Positions 17,146 through 26,103 of a DNA stretch of 64,000 bases are shown piece by piece. A program made the translations under genes and the position numbers. Position 1 is the first letter of the stretch, and each line of letters begins with the position of its first letter. Source of the stretch: Thermoplasmata archaeon (GTDB lineage: Archaea; Thermoplasmatota; Thermoplasmata; Lutacidiplasmatales; UBA184); assembly GCA_021819135.1 (NCBI GenBank), contig JAKASE010000007.1, forward strand, positions 1-64,000, written 5' to 3'. The notes below the pieces were generated by a model. That model was not told where the DNA came from. It saw nothing but the letters and a program-made list of their open reading frames with translations, and did not search any database.

Positions 17146-19373
17146 GATGAGGGAAGGCGCGACCACGCCAGCACCTCCTCCCCGTCCGACCCGGTCTCGG
17201 AGCGGAGGGTACCGTCCGCGATCAGCCGGTCGATCGTCGAGCGGACGAGCGCGAGGGGCACGCCCTCCTCCTCCGCGAGGAGCTCCACGGTCGTGCGGTC
17301 CACCCCGTCCGCCGGCTCGATGATCCGCTGCAGGACCGGGACGGGGTCCGGTCCCGGTGCGGCGGGGGTCCGGGACCTCCGCCGTCGCCGGTAGAGATAG
17401 GCGACCCCCGCGGCCGCCGCGATCAGGGCGATCGAGAGCCCGGCCGCGATCGACGCTTCCGGATCCGAGGACGCCTCCGGCCGCGGCGCGGCCGGCGGGG
17501 ACGGCTCGGGGAGAGCGAGCAGGGTCACGTTCGTGGCCGTGGACCAGCGGCCCCCCAGGGCGTCCACGAGGATGAGCGACTCGGAGACGGTCCCGTTCCC
17601 GCTCACCGGGATCGACCAGGAGAACCTGCCGTCGGTGGCAGCGGTACCGTTCCACGAGGCGCCCGAGGAGGCGTTGACCCAGACCCGGAACGGTGCGAGC
17701 CCGAACCGGACGGAGAGGTCGAGCGCGAGGACCCGGGGGTTCGTGCCGTCCGGGCCGGCCCATACGGCCGAGACGGACGGGGGCGTCACGAGCGCGAGAG
17801 GGAAGGTCGACCACTGGGCGGCGCCGGCGGCGTCGAACACCGCGACCACGACGGAGGAGTTCCCCTCCCCGCCGAGGGTGGCGTTCCATTCGAACGTCGA
17901 GACCGAGGGGAGGTCGGCGCTCAGGTTCGGTAGGGTCGGCGGAACCAGGGCGGGCACGATGAGGTACTGGAACGGGGCGTACCCGGCGGTGACGGTCCCC
18001 GTGACGGAGAGCTCGTCGCCGACGACCGTCGAGGAGACCGCCACGCGTACCGTCGCGGAAAGTGGGAGCGCGAAGGAGATCGGGACCGAGGTCGCCGTAC
18101 TGTCGGCCCCCCGCGCGTCCTGGACGCGGGCCGAGACCCCGAACAATCCGGCCGCGACGGGATCGATCGGCACGTAGACGGTACCGTCGACGCTCAGGTT
18201 GAGGTTCGAGAGGCTCGAGTTCCCCGAGGCGCCCCAGGAGAGCGCGAACGGAGGGACCCCGCCCGATATGGTGATGGCGACCGCGGCGGGCCGACCGACC
18301 TCTCCCTGCGTTCCGTTGGTGTCGACCGAGACGGTCAGCGGCGGCGCCACGGGGATCGACAGATCGGCGAGGAGCTCCGGCTGGAGCATGCCGAGCGGCT
18401 GGGCCCGGTAGGTCACCTCGGCCCGGCCCGAGGCCGCGAACGTGCAGGTCAGGTTCACGTCCGGGCCGCCCGGTGGGGTGACCACCGGGCCGGTCTGCGT
18501 GCTGTCCGAGCAGGCCGCCCAGGACTCGTAGAATATCGGGGTATCGAGGACCCGGATCGCGAACGAGTCCGGGAAACCGACCTCCGCGGCGTAGGCGGTC
18601 GCCCGAATACCGGCGGAGAATCCCGAGGTGACCGTCTCGGGCTCGTCGACGGAGGCGTTCACGGCCAATCCGGCCGAATCGATGACCGTGACGTACGGAG
18701 CGAACGTCCCCGCGGGGTACCGGTGGGAGAACGAGGGGCCGGTGGCGTCCATCGTGACGGTCGTGTCGTTGCCATCTCCCCAGACCACGCGGACGAGGTA
18801 CGGCGGGGTTCCTTCGGAGAGCGGCACCGTGAGGTTCACGACCTCGCCGGCCACCGCCGGATCGGGATCGATCGTGATCGGCCCGAGGCGCGGAGGGAGA
18901 TCGAGCGAGACGTTCGCGAAGGCGGTCCCTTGGACGACGGTCTCACTGGTCGGGCAGCGCAGGATCGACACGCCATGGACCGCGAGATGCGCCTCCCCGG
19001 TAGCCACGGAGCTCGCGGTGAAGTTCGTCACTGTCCCGTTCGGGGGGGAGAACGTACCGTCCACGCCGGAGGGGGCGGCCGCCCATCGGACGGAGACCGG
19101 GTCGAGGGAACACCCGAACGGCGTGTCCTCCCAGAGGGCGCGGAGCTCGGTCGTGTTACCCGAGACGGTCCACCACGTCGCGGGGCTCGCCACCAGGTAG
19201 GGATCCCCGCCGACGCTCGGGGTCGGATCGAACCCCCCGGTCCCCGGTGTCCGTGGCAGACCGGCGGGCCCGGCGGAGGTCCCGACCACGAGACCAAGGA
19301 GGAGTGCGGTCGGTATGCCCGCGGCGACGCAGGCACGCAGGAGCCTTCCCGGGGACGACAGGGCCACCACCAT
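17142..19373 (-). CDS. Large surface receptor-like protein with PKD-type domains and cytoplasmic winged helix
   Basis: 743 residues. Signal sequence 1-34, then about 600 exported residues rich in Thr, Ser and Asn with many N-glycosylation sequons and several Ig/PKD-like beta domains (for example VVWGDGNDTTVTMDATG, then FSHRYPAGTFAPYVTVIDSAG). A membrane helix is at about 640-661, followed by a basic stop (RRRRRSR) and a cytoplasmic domain at about 678-743 with the shape of a winged helix (VDRTTVELLAEEEGVPLALV, then RSTIDRLIADGTL). It is the first gene of the DNA-transfer-like operon and is joined to the pilin candidate by GTGA. It could sense a partner cell or surface and signal inward. The function is inferred. 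Confidence 0.75.
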   Translation of the reverse strand: MVVALSSPGRLLRACVAAGIPTALLLGLVVGTSAGPAGLPRTPGTGGFDPTPSVGGDPYLVASPATWWTVSGNTTELRALWEDTPFGCSLDPVSVRWAAAPSGVDGTFSPPNGTVTNFTASSVATGEAHLAVHGVSILRCPTSETVVQGTAFANVSLDLPPRLGPITIDPDPAVAGEVVNLTVPLSEGTPPYLVRVVWGDGNDTTVTMDATGPSFSHRYPAGTFAPYVTVIDSAGLAVNASVDEPETVTSGFSAGIRATAYAAEVGFPDSFAIRVLDTPIFYESWAACSDSTQTGPVVTPPGGPDVNLTCTFAASGRAEVTYRAQPLGMLQPELLADLSIPVAPPLTVSVDTNGTQGEVGRPAAVAITISGGVPPFALSWGASGNSSLSNLNLSVDGTVYVPIDPVAAGLFGVSARVQDARGADSTATSVPISFALPLSATVRVAVSSTVVGDELSVTGTVTAGYAPFQYLIVPALVPPTLPNLSADLPSVSTFEWNATLGGEGNSSVVVAVFDAAGAAQWSTFPLALVTPPSVSAVWAGPDGTNPRVLALDLSVRFGLAPFRVWVNASSGASWNGTAATDGRFSWSIPVSGNGTVSESLILVDALGGRWSTATNVTLLALPEPSPPAAPRPEASSDPEASIAAGLSIALIAAAAGVAYLYRRRRRSRTPAAPGPDPVPVLQRIIEPADGVDRTTVELLAEEEGVPLALVRSTIDRLIADGTLRSETGSDGEEVLAWSRLPSS

Positions 19374-19393
19374 GGCCCCCGGACCGAGCGCCC

Positions 19394-19401
19394 GGTATTT
19401 G
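19394..19401 (-). promoter_or_regulatory. Promoter of the DNA-transfer-like operon
   Basis: CAAATACC on the minus strand is centred about 25 bases before ATG 19373, so transcription probably begins at or next to the start codon. The gap to the upstream flpA stop is 69 bases, which makes an independent operon likely. Confidence 0.5.
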
Positions 19402-19442
19402 CGCGCGCACCGCCCGCTGAACGATGAACGATGGCGGAGCGG

Positions 19443-20099
19443 TCAGGCGCGGACCCCGAGCGCGACGTGCTCGCGCGAGAACGGCGCGAGGCTCGTTTCG
19501 GAGCGGATCGCGAGCCCCTCCCGAGCGAGGAGCTCCCGCGCCGCCCGGACGATCGCGCCCGGGGGACCTCGCTGCGTCACCGACCGGATCTTCAGCATGA
19601 GGAGGCCGGCCCCGCCCGGGCGGAGGCTGACGTGGGCGTTCTCGGCGAAGATCTGCGCCTGCGTTCGCTGGGCGACGTCCTGGTAGAGGAAGTCCACGGA
19701 CCCGACATCCGCGCGGTACCGCTCGGGAAGCTGCGCGTCCGCGAGCAGGGGGTACAGGTTCGCCCGGTGACGCGCGAGCGCGAGGAGCGGAGCGAAGGCG
19801 GTCGGGCTCTTCTCGACCACGAAGATCTCGGCGTGGGGCCAGAGGTCGGAGAGATGGCTCACGGTCGTCCCGTGGGCTCCCCCGAGGTAGAGCACGGACC
19901 GGACGCCGCCCGGGAGCTCCGCCGGGGGTCCGCGGGCGAGCCACGCCGCGAGCTTCGAACGGAACGGGTCCCACTCGCGGTACTCCACGCCGCCGACCGT
20001 CCGCAGTGTCTCGCCGTAGACCCGGGTCCCCGGGTTCGCATTGATGGTGAAGAGGGTCCGGCCCTCGCGAAAGACCCCCTCGGACCGCGTCGGCTCCAT
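19443..20099 (-). CDS. flpA: Fibrillarin-like rRNA/tRNA 2'-O-methyltransferase
   Basis: 218 residues. Fibrillarin is the catalytic subunit of the archaeal C/D-box sRNP and puts 2'-O-methyl groups on rRNA and tRNA guided by sRNAs. Family marks are NPGTRVYGE, EYREWDPFRSKLAAWL, the SAM site YLGGAHGTTVSH at 71-82, VVEKSPTAF and the catalytic-region DFLYQDVAQ. Its usual partner gene nop5 is not adjacent. It lies six bases after a RidA-family gene, probably in one transcript. Confidence 0.92.
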   Translation of the reverse strand: MEPTRSEGVFREGRTLFTINANPGTRVYGETLRTVGGVEYREWDPFRSKLAAWLARGPPAELPGGVRSVLYLGGAHGTTVSHLSDLWPHAEIFVVEKSPTAFAPLLALARHRANLYPLLADAQLPERYRADVGSVDFLYQDVAQRTQAQIFAENAHVSLRPGGAGLLMLKIRSVTQRGPPGAIVRAARELLAREGLAIRSETSLAPFSREHVALGVRA

Positions 20100-20105
20100 G
20101 ACGGT

Positions 20106-20570
20106 TCAGTCCACGGCGGCCCAGAGCTCGACCTCGACCGGGGCGTTGAGGGGGAGACCGGCGGCGCCAAGGGCCACGCGCGCCGGCCGGCCCGCGTCGC
20201 CGAAGACCTCGACCAGCACTTCGGTCGCCCCGTTCGCGACCTCGTGCTGGCGGCCGAATCCCGGCGAGGAGGCGACCCACACCGCGACCCGGACGATCCG
20301 ACGGATCCGGTCGAGCGACCCGAGCTCGGCCCGAAGCGCGCTCAGGGCCTGGAGGGCGGCGGCCCGGGCGAGACCGCGTGCAGTGTCGGCCGGGACGTCC
20401 CGGTCTACGAGGCCCGGGTGGGCGACCCGTCCCTCTTCGAGCACGATCTGTCCGGCCACCCAGGCGAGGCCGCGTTCGACGACGACCGGCGAATAGGTCC
20501 CCGCCGGTCGGGGCGGGGGCGGGAGCTCGACTCCGAGCGCGCGGAGCCGCTCGGTCGGCGTGGGAACCAT
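20106..20570 (-). CDS. RidA/YjgF/UK114-family protein
   Basis: 154 residues. RidA proteins hydrolyse reactive enamine/imine intermediates of PLP enzymes. The fold is shown by AGTYSPVVVERGLAWVAGQI, the trimer-interface segment ALQALSALRAELGSLDRIRRIV and the ending LPLNAPVEVELWAAV. The usual active-site Arg (in R-V-A) appears as GRPARVALGAAGLPLNAPVE near residues 130-149, so activity is plausible. It has a longer N-terminus than most family members. It is first in a two-gene unit with flpA and divergent from the zinc-ribbon gene. Confidence 0.85.
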   Translation of the reverse strand: MVPTPTERLRALGVELPPPPRPAGTYSPVVVERGLAWVAGQIVLEEGRVAHPGLVDRDVPADTARGLARAAALQALSALRAELGSLDRIRRIVRVAVWVASSPGFGRQHEVANGATEVLVEVFGDAGRPARVALGAAGLPLNAPVEVELWAAVD

Positions 20571-20654
20571 GGCCGGCCATGAGGGACCGAGAGAAAACCC
20601 TGTTGCGCGGGGCCCGCCGTTGCCCTAAAGAGGGACCCCGCGCTCCACGGACCG

Positions 20655-20975
20655 ATGCTGTTGTTCCGCCGGTTCCGGCGGGAAAAGGAACCCGCGCCGG
20701 GGGAAGCCGAGGGGCCGAAGGTCCCCGAGCCGCCCGCTCCGACCGAGGCCCCCACTCCTTCCCCGTCCCGCCCCACGACGGCCCCCGCGGCCGCCGCTCC
20801 CGCGGCTCCGCCCCCGAGCGCTCCGCTGCCCCCCGCTCCCCCTCGGCTGCCCGAGGCGTCCCCCGAGCCGGCGTCGCCTCCGCCGAGCCGGGGAGGGTTC
20901 GGGACCTGCTTCGTCTGCGGCGGCCCGCTCGAGGGGCACACGTGCCCGACCTGCCGGATGACCTGGGCCGAGTGA
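20655..20975 (+). CDS. Pro/Ala-rich protein with C-terminal zinc ribbon
   Basis: 106 residues. A short basic head (MLLFRRFRREKE) leads to a disordered Pro/Ala/Glu-rich linker of about 65 residues and a C-terminal CFVCGGPLEGHTCPTCRM with two CxxC pairs that should bind one zinc. Such small ribbons often contact nucleic acid or protein partners. The function is unknown. A TATA-like CTAAAGAG at about 20623-20631 fits a leaderless start at ATG 20655. Confidence 0.7.
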   Translation: MLLFRRFRREKEPAPGEAEGPKVPEPPAPTEAPTPSPSRPTTAPAAAAPAAPPPSAPLPPAPPRLPEASPEPASPPPSRGGFGTCFVCGGPLEGHTCPTCRMTWAE

Positions 20976-21048
20976 CGGTATAGCGCGTCGCCGGTCGCGT
21001 CTCCGACCGCGAGCTTTTGAGCCCGCCCCCCTCAAGGGACCGTGCATT

Positions 21049-22674
21049 ATGGCTACCGTACCACCGGCCGACGGTGAGCTCCTCGGGCTCGAACGAAGGA
21101 TCGTCGATCACCTGTTCGTGCTGCAGCCGAGCTATGCGGTCGGGCTCGGTCTCCATGAATACGACGGGCGGGTCCCGGACCTCTCGACCGGCGCCACCGC
21201 ACGGTGGGAAGGGGGCGCGGACCGACTGCTTACCGAGCTCCAGGCGATGGACGCCGACGGGCTCTCCCGCGACCGAGCGATCGACCGATTCCTGTTGCGG
21301 CTCCTCCTCGAAAGCCCCCTCTTCGACCTCCGGGATTCCCGGGAGCTCGACCGGAACCCGATGTCCTATGTCGGATCGGTCTCGCTCACCTCCTACCTCG
21401 CCCGGGACTACGCGCCGGTGGAGGCGCGCGTCGCCGCGGTCGTGGAGGTCCTCCACGCGGTGCCGCGCCTGCTCGAGCAGGGCCGGGCCCGCCTGAAGGG
21501 ACCCCTTCCGAAGCCGTTCGTCGAGCTCGCCCTCGCGATCGGCGGCGGCCTCTCCGCCCACTTCGGCGAGGCGGAGACGTTCGCGGCCGGGGCGCACCTC
21601 GAGTCGACGGTCGCCGCGGCCCGCGCGATCGCGGAGGAGGCGCTCACCCCGTTCCTCGCCTGGCTGAAGGACGAGGCGCTGCCGCACGCGACCGCGGAGT
21701 TCGCCCTCGGCGCAGCGCGGTACCAGAAGCTCCTGTTCGTGCGCGAGGGGATCGAGTCCCCGTTCGAGGAAATCCGTCGGGCCGGACTCGCGGACCTCGC
21801 GCGGAACCAGGCCCGGCTCGCCGAGATCGCCCGGGCCGAGAAGCTCGGGGTCGACACGCTCTTCGCCCGCATGAACGCCGACCACCCGGCCGCCCCCGAC
21901 GTCCTCGCCACGGCCCGTTCCTTCGTCGACGAGACCCGGCGCTTCGTGGAGGGGCACGCGCTCGCGACGGTGCCGACGATCGCCGCGTGCCGGGTCGAGG
22001 AGACCCCGGTCTGGGGTCGCGCGCTCTCCACCGCCAGCATGAACCCGCCGGGTCCGTTCGACACGACCTCGACCGACGGGATCTACTACGTGACCCCCGT
22101 CGACCCGAAGTGGACGGCGGTGCAGGCCGAGGAGTGGCTGCGCTCGTTCAACTACCCGATGCTGCGGAACATCACCGTCCACGAGGTCTACCCCGGCCAC
22201 TACCTCCAGTTCCTCCACTTCCGGGCCACCGCCGGCTCCCTCGCGCGCAAGGTCTACCTCTCGGCGTCGTTCGTCGAAGGGTGGGCCCACTACACCGAGC
22301 AGCTCGCGATCGAGCAGGGGATGGGCCGGGAGAGCCCGGCGGCCGAGGTGGCGCAGATCCACGACGCGCTCCTGCGGGACTGCCGCCTGCTCGCGTCGAT
22401 CGGGCTCCACACGCAGGGGATGACCCTCGAGGAAGCGACGGGGCTCTTCCAGCGCGAGGCGCACTTCGAGCGGCTGCCCGCCGAGCGGGAGGCGATCCGG
22501 GGAACGTTCAATCCCGAGTACTTCTGCTACACGCTCGGTAAGCTCGCGATCCTGAACGCCCGCTCCCGCGTCCTCGAGTCGCGGTTCCAGGGCCGCCTCG
22601 GAGCGTTCCACGACGCCCTGCTCGGTTTCGGCTGCCCGCCGATCGGCCTCCTCGACACGCTCCTCGAGGCCTGA
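21049..22674 (+). CDS. DUF885-family metallopeptidase-like protein
   Basis: 541 residues. DUF885 proteins are gluzincin-type putative peptidases. The zinc motif HEVYPGHYLQ lies near residues 384-393 and the downstream FVEGWAHYTEQLAIEQG supplies the third ligand region (E in FVEGW). The long helical N-terminal part fits the family. No signal peptide is seen, so a cytoplasmic peptidase is likely; the substrate is unknown. It has its own promoter (TTTTGAG at about 21013-21019, about 30 bases before the ATG). Confidence 0.85.
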   Translation: MATVPPADGELLGLERRIVDHLFVLQPSYAVGLGLHEYDGRVPDLSTGATARWEGGADRLLTELQAMDADGLSRDRAIDRFLLRLLLESPLFDLRDSRELDRNPMSYVGSVSLTSYLARDYAPVEARVAAVVEVLHAVPRLLEQGRARLKGPLPKPFVELALAIGGGLSAHFGEAETFAAGAHLESTVAAARAIAEEALTPFLAWLKDEALPHATAEFALGAARYQKLLFVREGIESPFEEIRRAGLADLARNQARLAEIARAEKLGVDTLFARMNADHPAAPDVLATARSFVDETRRFVEGHALATVPTIAACRVEETPVWGRALSTASMNPPGPFDTTSTDGIYYVTPVDPKWTAVQAEEWLRSFNYPMLRNITVHEVYPGHYLQFLHFRATAGSLARKVYLSASFVEGWAHYTEQLAIEQGMGRESPAAEVAQIHDALLRDCRLLASIGLHTQGMTLEEATGLFQREAHFERLPAEREAIRGTFNPEYFCYTLGKLAILNARSRVLESRFQGRLGAFHDALLGFGCPPIGLLDTLLEA

Positions 22675-22756
22675 GCGTCCTCCGGTCCCGGACGGACCCG
22701 GAGCGGCCGGACCGGGCCTAGCCTTTTCCTGCCGCCGCGCTCGGCGACCCGGACCC

Positions 22757-23685
22757 ATGGAAGCGCTCGAGGCGGTCGACCTCACGAAGGTCTACCGACG
22801 TCGCCCGACCGAGGTGCGGGCGCTCGACCGGGTCTCGCTCTCGATCCCGAAGGGACAGCTCTTCGCCTTCCTCGGCCGGAACGGGGCCGGCAAGACGACG
22901 TTCATCAAGATCGCCTCGACCCTCCTCCTCCCGAGCGAGGGGGAGATTCGTCTCTTCGGCCACGACGTCATCCGGGACACCGCCTCCGTCCGTCCCCTGA
23001 TGGCGCTCGTGCCGCAGGAGGGGAAGCTGTTCTTCCACATGACCCCCCGGGAGCACGTCCGCGAGTACCTCCGCGTGCGGGGCGTCTCGGCCGAGACGAC
23101 GAAGGCCCGGACGGACACGAGATCCTTGAGGCGATGGGGCTCACGCCGTTCGAGAACGTGGTCGCGCTGCGGCTCTCGGGGGGCCTCCAGCAGCGCACCC
23201 TGGTCGCCATGGTCCTCGCGACCGAGGCGCCGTTCCTGTTCCTCGACGAGCCGACCCTCGGGATGGACCCGTTCGCCCGGCGGCAGGTCTGGGAGGTGAT
23301 CCGTCGGGCGGCCCGGCGCGGGTCGACCGTACTCCTCACGACGCACTACCTGGACGAGGCCGAGCAGCTCTCGGACGAGCTCGCCGTGATCGAGGGAGGC
23401 CGGATCCTCTATCGCGGGACCGCCGAGGCGATGAAGTCCTCCCTGGGCCGCGAGGTCCGCCTCCAGTTCTCGGGCGGGTTCCGGGCCGACGAGCTCGAGC
23501 GGTACGGCAAGGTCTTCCGGGACCGCGACCGTCTGACGCTGCTCACGTCCCGGGCCTCGGCCCGAGACCTCACCGAGCAGGCGCTCGCGCGCGGGGTCTC
23601 CGTGACGGCCGGGCCCGTGACGCTCGAGGAGGCGTTCCTCGAGCTCGTCGGGCGGGGGATCGAGGAGGAGGAAGCGGTCTCGTGA
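22757..23685 (+). pseudogene. ABC exporter ATPase gene with a frameshift
   Basis: The product would be an ATPase of about 310 residues for drug or lipid-type ABC-2 export. The first frame (22757 to about 23115) encodes Walker A GRNGAGKTT and the Q-loop region ALVPQEGKLFF. The second frame (from about 23115) encodes signature LSGGLQQR, Walker B FLFLDEPTLGMDP and the switch THYLDEAEQLSD, ending in a normal C-terminus. Joining them needs one extra base near 23105-23118 (KARTD then EILEAMGL). Both halves are well conserved, so this is either a recent mutation or an assembly error. The GTGA overlap with the permease gene is intact. Confidence 0.8.
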
Positions 23686-24446
23686 GCGCGCGCACCCAGG
23701 CCTACGCGGCCCTCCGCATCTGCTACTTCAACGGGATCATCCCGCTCTGGCGCTCCCCGCTCCTGATCGCGGCGGTCTTCCTGACCCCGTTCAGCTTCTT
23801 GTTCTTCCTCAAGGTCATCGCGCCGCCGAGCCTGTTCCCCTACGGGGTCGTCGGCGGGGTCCTGTTCACCGCCCTGTTCACCGGGAACGGGATGCTGAAC
23901 GACTGCGCGTACCTGCGGCTCGAGCGGCAGCTCCAGCAGGTCTTCGTCGCGAGCCCGGTGAGCCCGCTCGCCTACATCCTCGGGATGGCGCTCAGCGAGC
24001 TCGCGTTCGCGATCCCCGCGATGACCCTCTTCCTCGCGATCCTCGTCGTGGTCGCCCCGGTCGGACCGGTGGGGGTCGGCGCGCTGCTGGGCGTCGTCCT
24101 CCTCACGTGGCTCATGGCGACCTCGCTCGGCTTCTTCGTCTCGACCCTGTTCCAGCAGCTCCGCGAGATCTGGCCGATCGGGACCCTCGTCTTCTCCCTC
24201 CTCTCCGTGCTCCCGCCGATCTTCTACCCCGCGGACCGGATCCCCGCCGGCTGGCAGTGGGTCGCCTTCCTGGCCCCGTCGACGTTCGCCGCCCAGCTCG
24301 CCGATGCGGTCACGGGGCTCGGTGGCACGATCACGACCGGGGTCCCGGTCCTCGACACGCCGTTCTTCGATCTCGCGATGCTGCTCGCGATCACCCTCCT
24401 GCTCGGCGCGGCGGCGCTGTTCCTCGCTCGCTGGCGGGAGTCCTGA
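23682..24446 (+). CDS. ABC-2 type transporter permease
   Basis: 254 residues, six helices, with the ABC-2 layout: an amphipathic N-terminus, a pair of helices (LIAAVFLTPFSFLFFLKVIA and the next at about 63-80), RLERQLQQVFVASPVSPLAY as the coupling segment, and the conserved PPIFYPADRIP loop before the last pair. It forms the membrane part of an exporter with the frameshifted ATPase upstream, sharing a GTGA overlap. If the ATPase break is real, this permease has lost its partner unless another ATPase substitutes. Confidence 0.87.
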   Translation: MSARTQAYAALRICYFNGIIPLWRSPLLIAAVFLTPFSFLFFLKVIAPPSLFPYGVVGGVLFTALFTGNGMLNDCAYLRLERQLQQVFVASPVSPLAYILGMALSELAFAIPAMTLFLAILVVVAPVGPVGVGALLGVVLLTWLMATSLGFFVSTLFQQLREIWPIGTLVFSLLSVLPPIFYPADRIPAGWQWVAFLAPSTFAAQLADAVTGLGGTITTGVPVLDTPFFDLAMLLAITLLLGAAALFLARWRES

Positions 24447-24518
24447 GGGGGCGGGTCGCCACTTACCCGGGTCCCACCGAGCGCTTATTCGTCCCCGGGG
24501 CTCGGTACGGCGGTTCCC

Positions 24519-25232
24519 ATGGCGATCCCCCGGTCGACCGTCGACCAGATCCTCAAGGAGGGCGAGGACCACCAGTGCACGGAGCCGTACGAGACGTGCG
24601 TGCGGATCCGGGCGATGGCCGACCTTCCCACCCGGTTCGGCGAGTACCAGGTCGTCGCGTTCACGAGCTGCACGGATTCGAAGGAGCACGCGGCGTTCGT
24701 CCACGGGGACGTCTTCGACCGCGCGGAGGTGCCGGTCCGTCTCCATTCCGAATGCCTCACCGGGGACGCGATCGGCTCGCTCCGGTGCGACTGCCGGGAC
24801 CAGCTGATCGAGTCGCTCGGGCGGATCGGGCGCATGGAGCGGGGTCTGGTCCTCTACCTCCGCCAGGAGGGCCGCGGGATCGGGTTCGTCAACAAGATCC
24901 GCGCCTACCAGCTCCAGGACGCCGGATTCGACACCGTGCAGGCGAACGAGGTCCTCGGCTTCCGGCCGGACGAGCGGGATTACGGGGTCGCCGCGCACAT
25001 GCTCCGGGCGCTCCATGTCCGCTCGATCCAGATCCTTACCAACAACCCGGCGAAGGTCGCGGACCTCGAGCGCCACGGGGTCTCGATCATCGGGCGGATC
25101 CCGGTGGCGGTCCCTCCGAACGAGGTGAACCGAGAGTACCTCGAGACCAAGCAGCGGAAGATGGGCCACCTCCTCGACCTCGAGCAGTTCGACGACCTCG
25201 TCGGGTATCCCCCCGCCGAGGCCACGAAGTAG
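24519..25232 (+). CDS. ribA: GTP cyclohydrolase II (riboflavin synthesis)
   Basis: 237 residues. It opens GTP to the 2,5-diamino-6-ribosylamino-pyrimidinone 5'-phosphate that starts riboflavin and FAD synthesis. Zinc ligands are C79, C90 and C92 in LHSECLTGDAIGSLRCDCRD. The GTP-binding LRQEGRGIGFVNKIRAYQLQD and LLTNNPAK-type ILTNNPAKV are intact. It is a bacterial-type GTP cyclohydrolase II without a fused RibB domain, whereas many archaea use the unrelated ArfA. A TATA-like CTTATTCG about 32 bases upstream supports ATG 24519. Confidence 0.92.
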   Translation: MAIPRSTVDQILKEGEDHQCTEPYETCVRIRAMADLPTRFGEYQVVAFTSCTDSKEHAAFVHGDVFDRAEVPVRLHSECLTGDAIGSLRCDCRDQLIESLGRIGRMERGLVLYLRQEGRGIGFVNKIRAYQLQDAGFDTVQANEVLGFRPDERDYGVAAHMLRALHVRSIQILTNNPAKVADLERHGVSIIGRIPVAVPPNEVNREYLETKQRKMGHLLDLEQFDDLVGYPPAEATK

Positions 25233-25302
25233 CCCGCGACCGGCCCGGCGGCGCGGGGGGGAAGACGGCCCCCTGCCGCATCGTTTTCGCGGGTCCTCCA
25301 TC

Positions 25303-26103
25303 GTGCGACGGGGCACGCCCGAGTTCGAAGAGCATCTATACCGTGCGGTCCTCGTGCCGGACGAGCGGTATATGCAGACGGAGTTCGCGGCGATCGGCGA
25401 GCAGCTCACCCGACAGCTCGAGCTGGACCGTCCCCCGGTCCAGGTCTCGTACCTCCACGCCCCGCCCCCCGGGGTGGCCGAGCACCCCGGCGGCGTCCCG
25501 TCGGTCTGCACGTTCTTCGCCTTCGGCACCCGGAGCGCGTTCTACGCGGGCCTGCCGAAGCACGAGGACTGCGAGATCGGGGCGTTCGTCCTCGGCATTC
25601 CCCCGCACGGCGAGGCCGGGGCCCGTCTGATGGCGACGATCGGGGAGATGCAGAAGGAGGGGTATCTCAATCCGGGCGAGGAGGCGCACGTACCGCACAA
25701 CCCCTCTCCGCCGGAGTTCGTCGCGTACGGGCCGCTGGGCTCGCTCCCGGTCCCGCCGACCGGCGTCCTCCTGTTCGCGGATCCCCGGGGAGCGATGCTG
25801 GCCGTCGAAGCGGCCGGCTCGGGCTCTGACGCCTGGACGGTGCCGATGAACGGACGACCGATGTGCGCGATCCTGCCGATCCTCAACCAGGGGGCGCCGG
25901 TCGCGATGTCCCTCGGCTGCACCGGCTCTCGGATCTACACCGACATGGGGATCGACCGGATGGTCGTGGGGATCCGGGGCGACCGCCTCGGAGAGTTCGC
26001 GCGCCGGCTCGACCGGATCATGCACGCGAACGAGTTCGTCCACCGGGAGGACTCGGCGCGCAAGGAGAAGGCGACGCACGCCTTCCACGACCGGTCCGGT
26101 TGA
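25303..26103 (+). CDS. DUF169-family protein
   Basis: 266 residues. The DUF169 hallmarks are LELDRPPVQVSYL, CTFFAFGTRSAFYAGLPKHEDCEIGAFVLG (a Cys/His-containing core), PTGVLLFADPRGAMLA and SLGCTGSRIYTDMG. The function of the family is not established; the conserved Cys and His residues suggest a metal or cofactor site. The start is uncertain: GTG 25303 gives the full frame, but a TATA-like CATCTATACC at 25332-25341 points to GTG 25354 or ATG 25372. Confidence 0.8.
   Translation: MRRGTPEFEEHLYRAVLVPDERYMQTEFAAIGEQLTRQLELDRPPVQVSYLHAPPPGVAEHPGGVPSVCTFFAFGTRSAFYAGLPKHEDCEIGAFVLGIPPHGEAGARLMATIGEMQKEGYLNPGEEAHVPHNPSPPEFVAYGPLGSLPVPPTGVLLFADPRGAMLAVEAAGSGSDAWTVPMNGRPMCAILPILNQGAPVAMSLGCTGSRIYTDMGIDRMVVGIRGDRLGEFARRLDRIMHANEFVHREDSARKEKATHAFHDRSG

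Noticed and set aside
19156..22785. Very long open frame (over 1200 codons) on the minus strand opposite flpA, ridA and the DUF885 gene
   Set aside because: It is Arg/Pro/Gly/Glu-rich, has no domain and crosses several well-supported genes, so it is a frame opened by high G+C.
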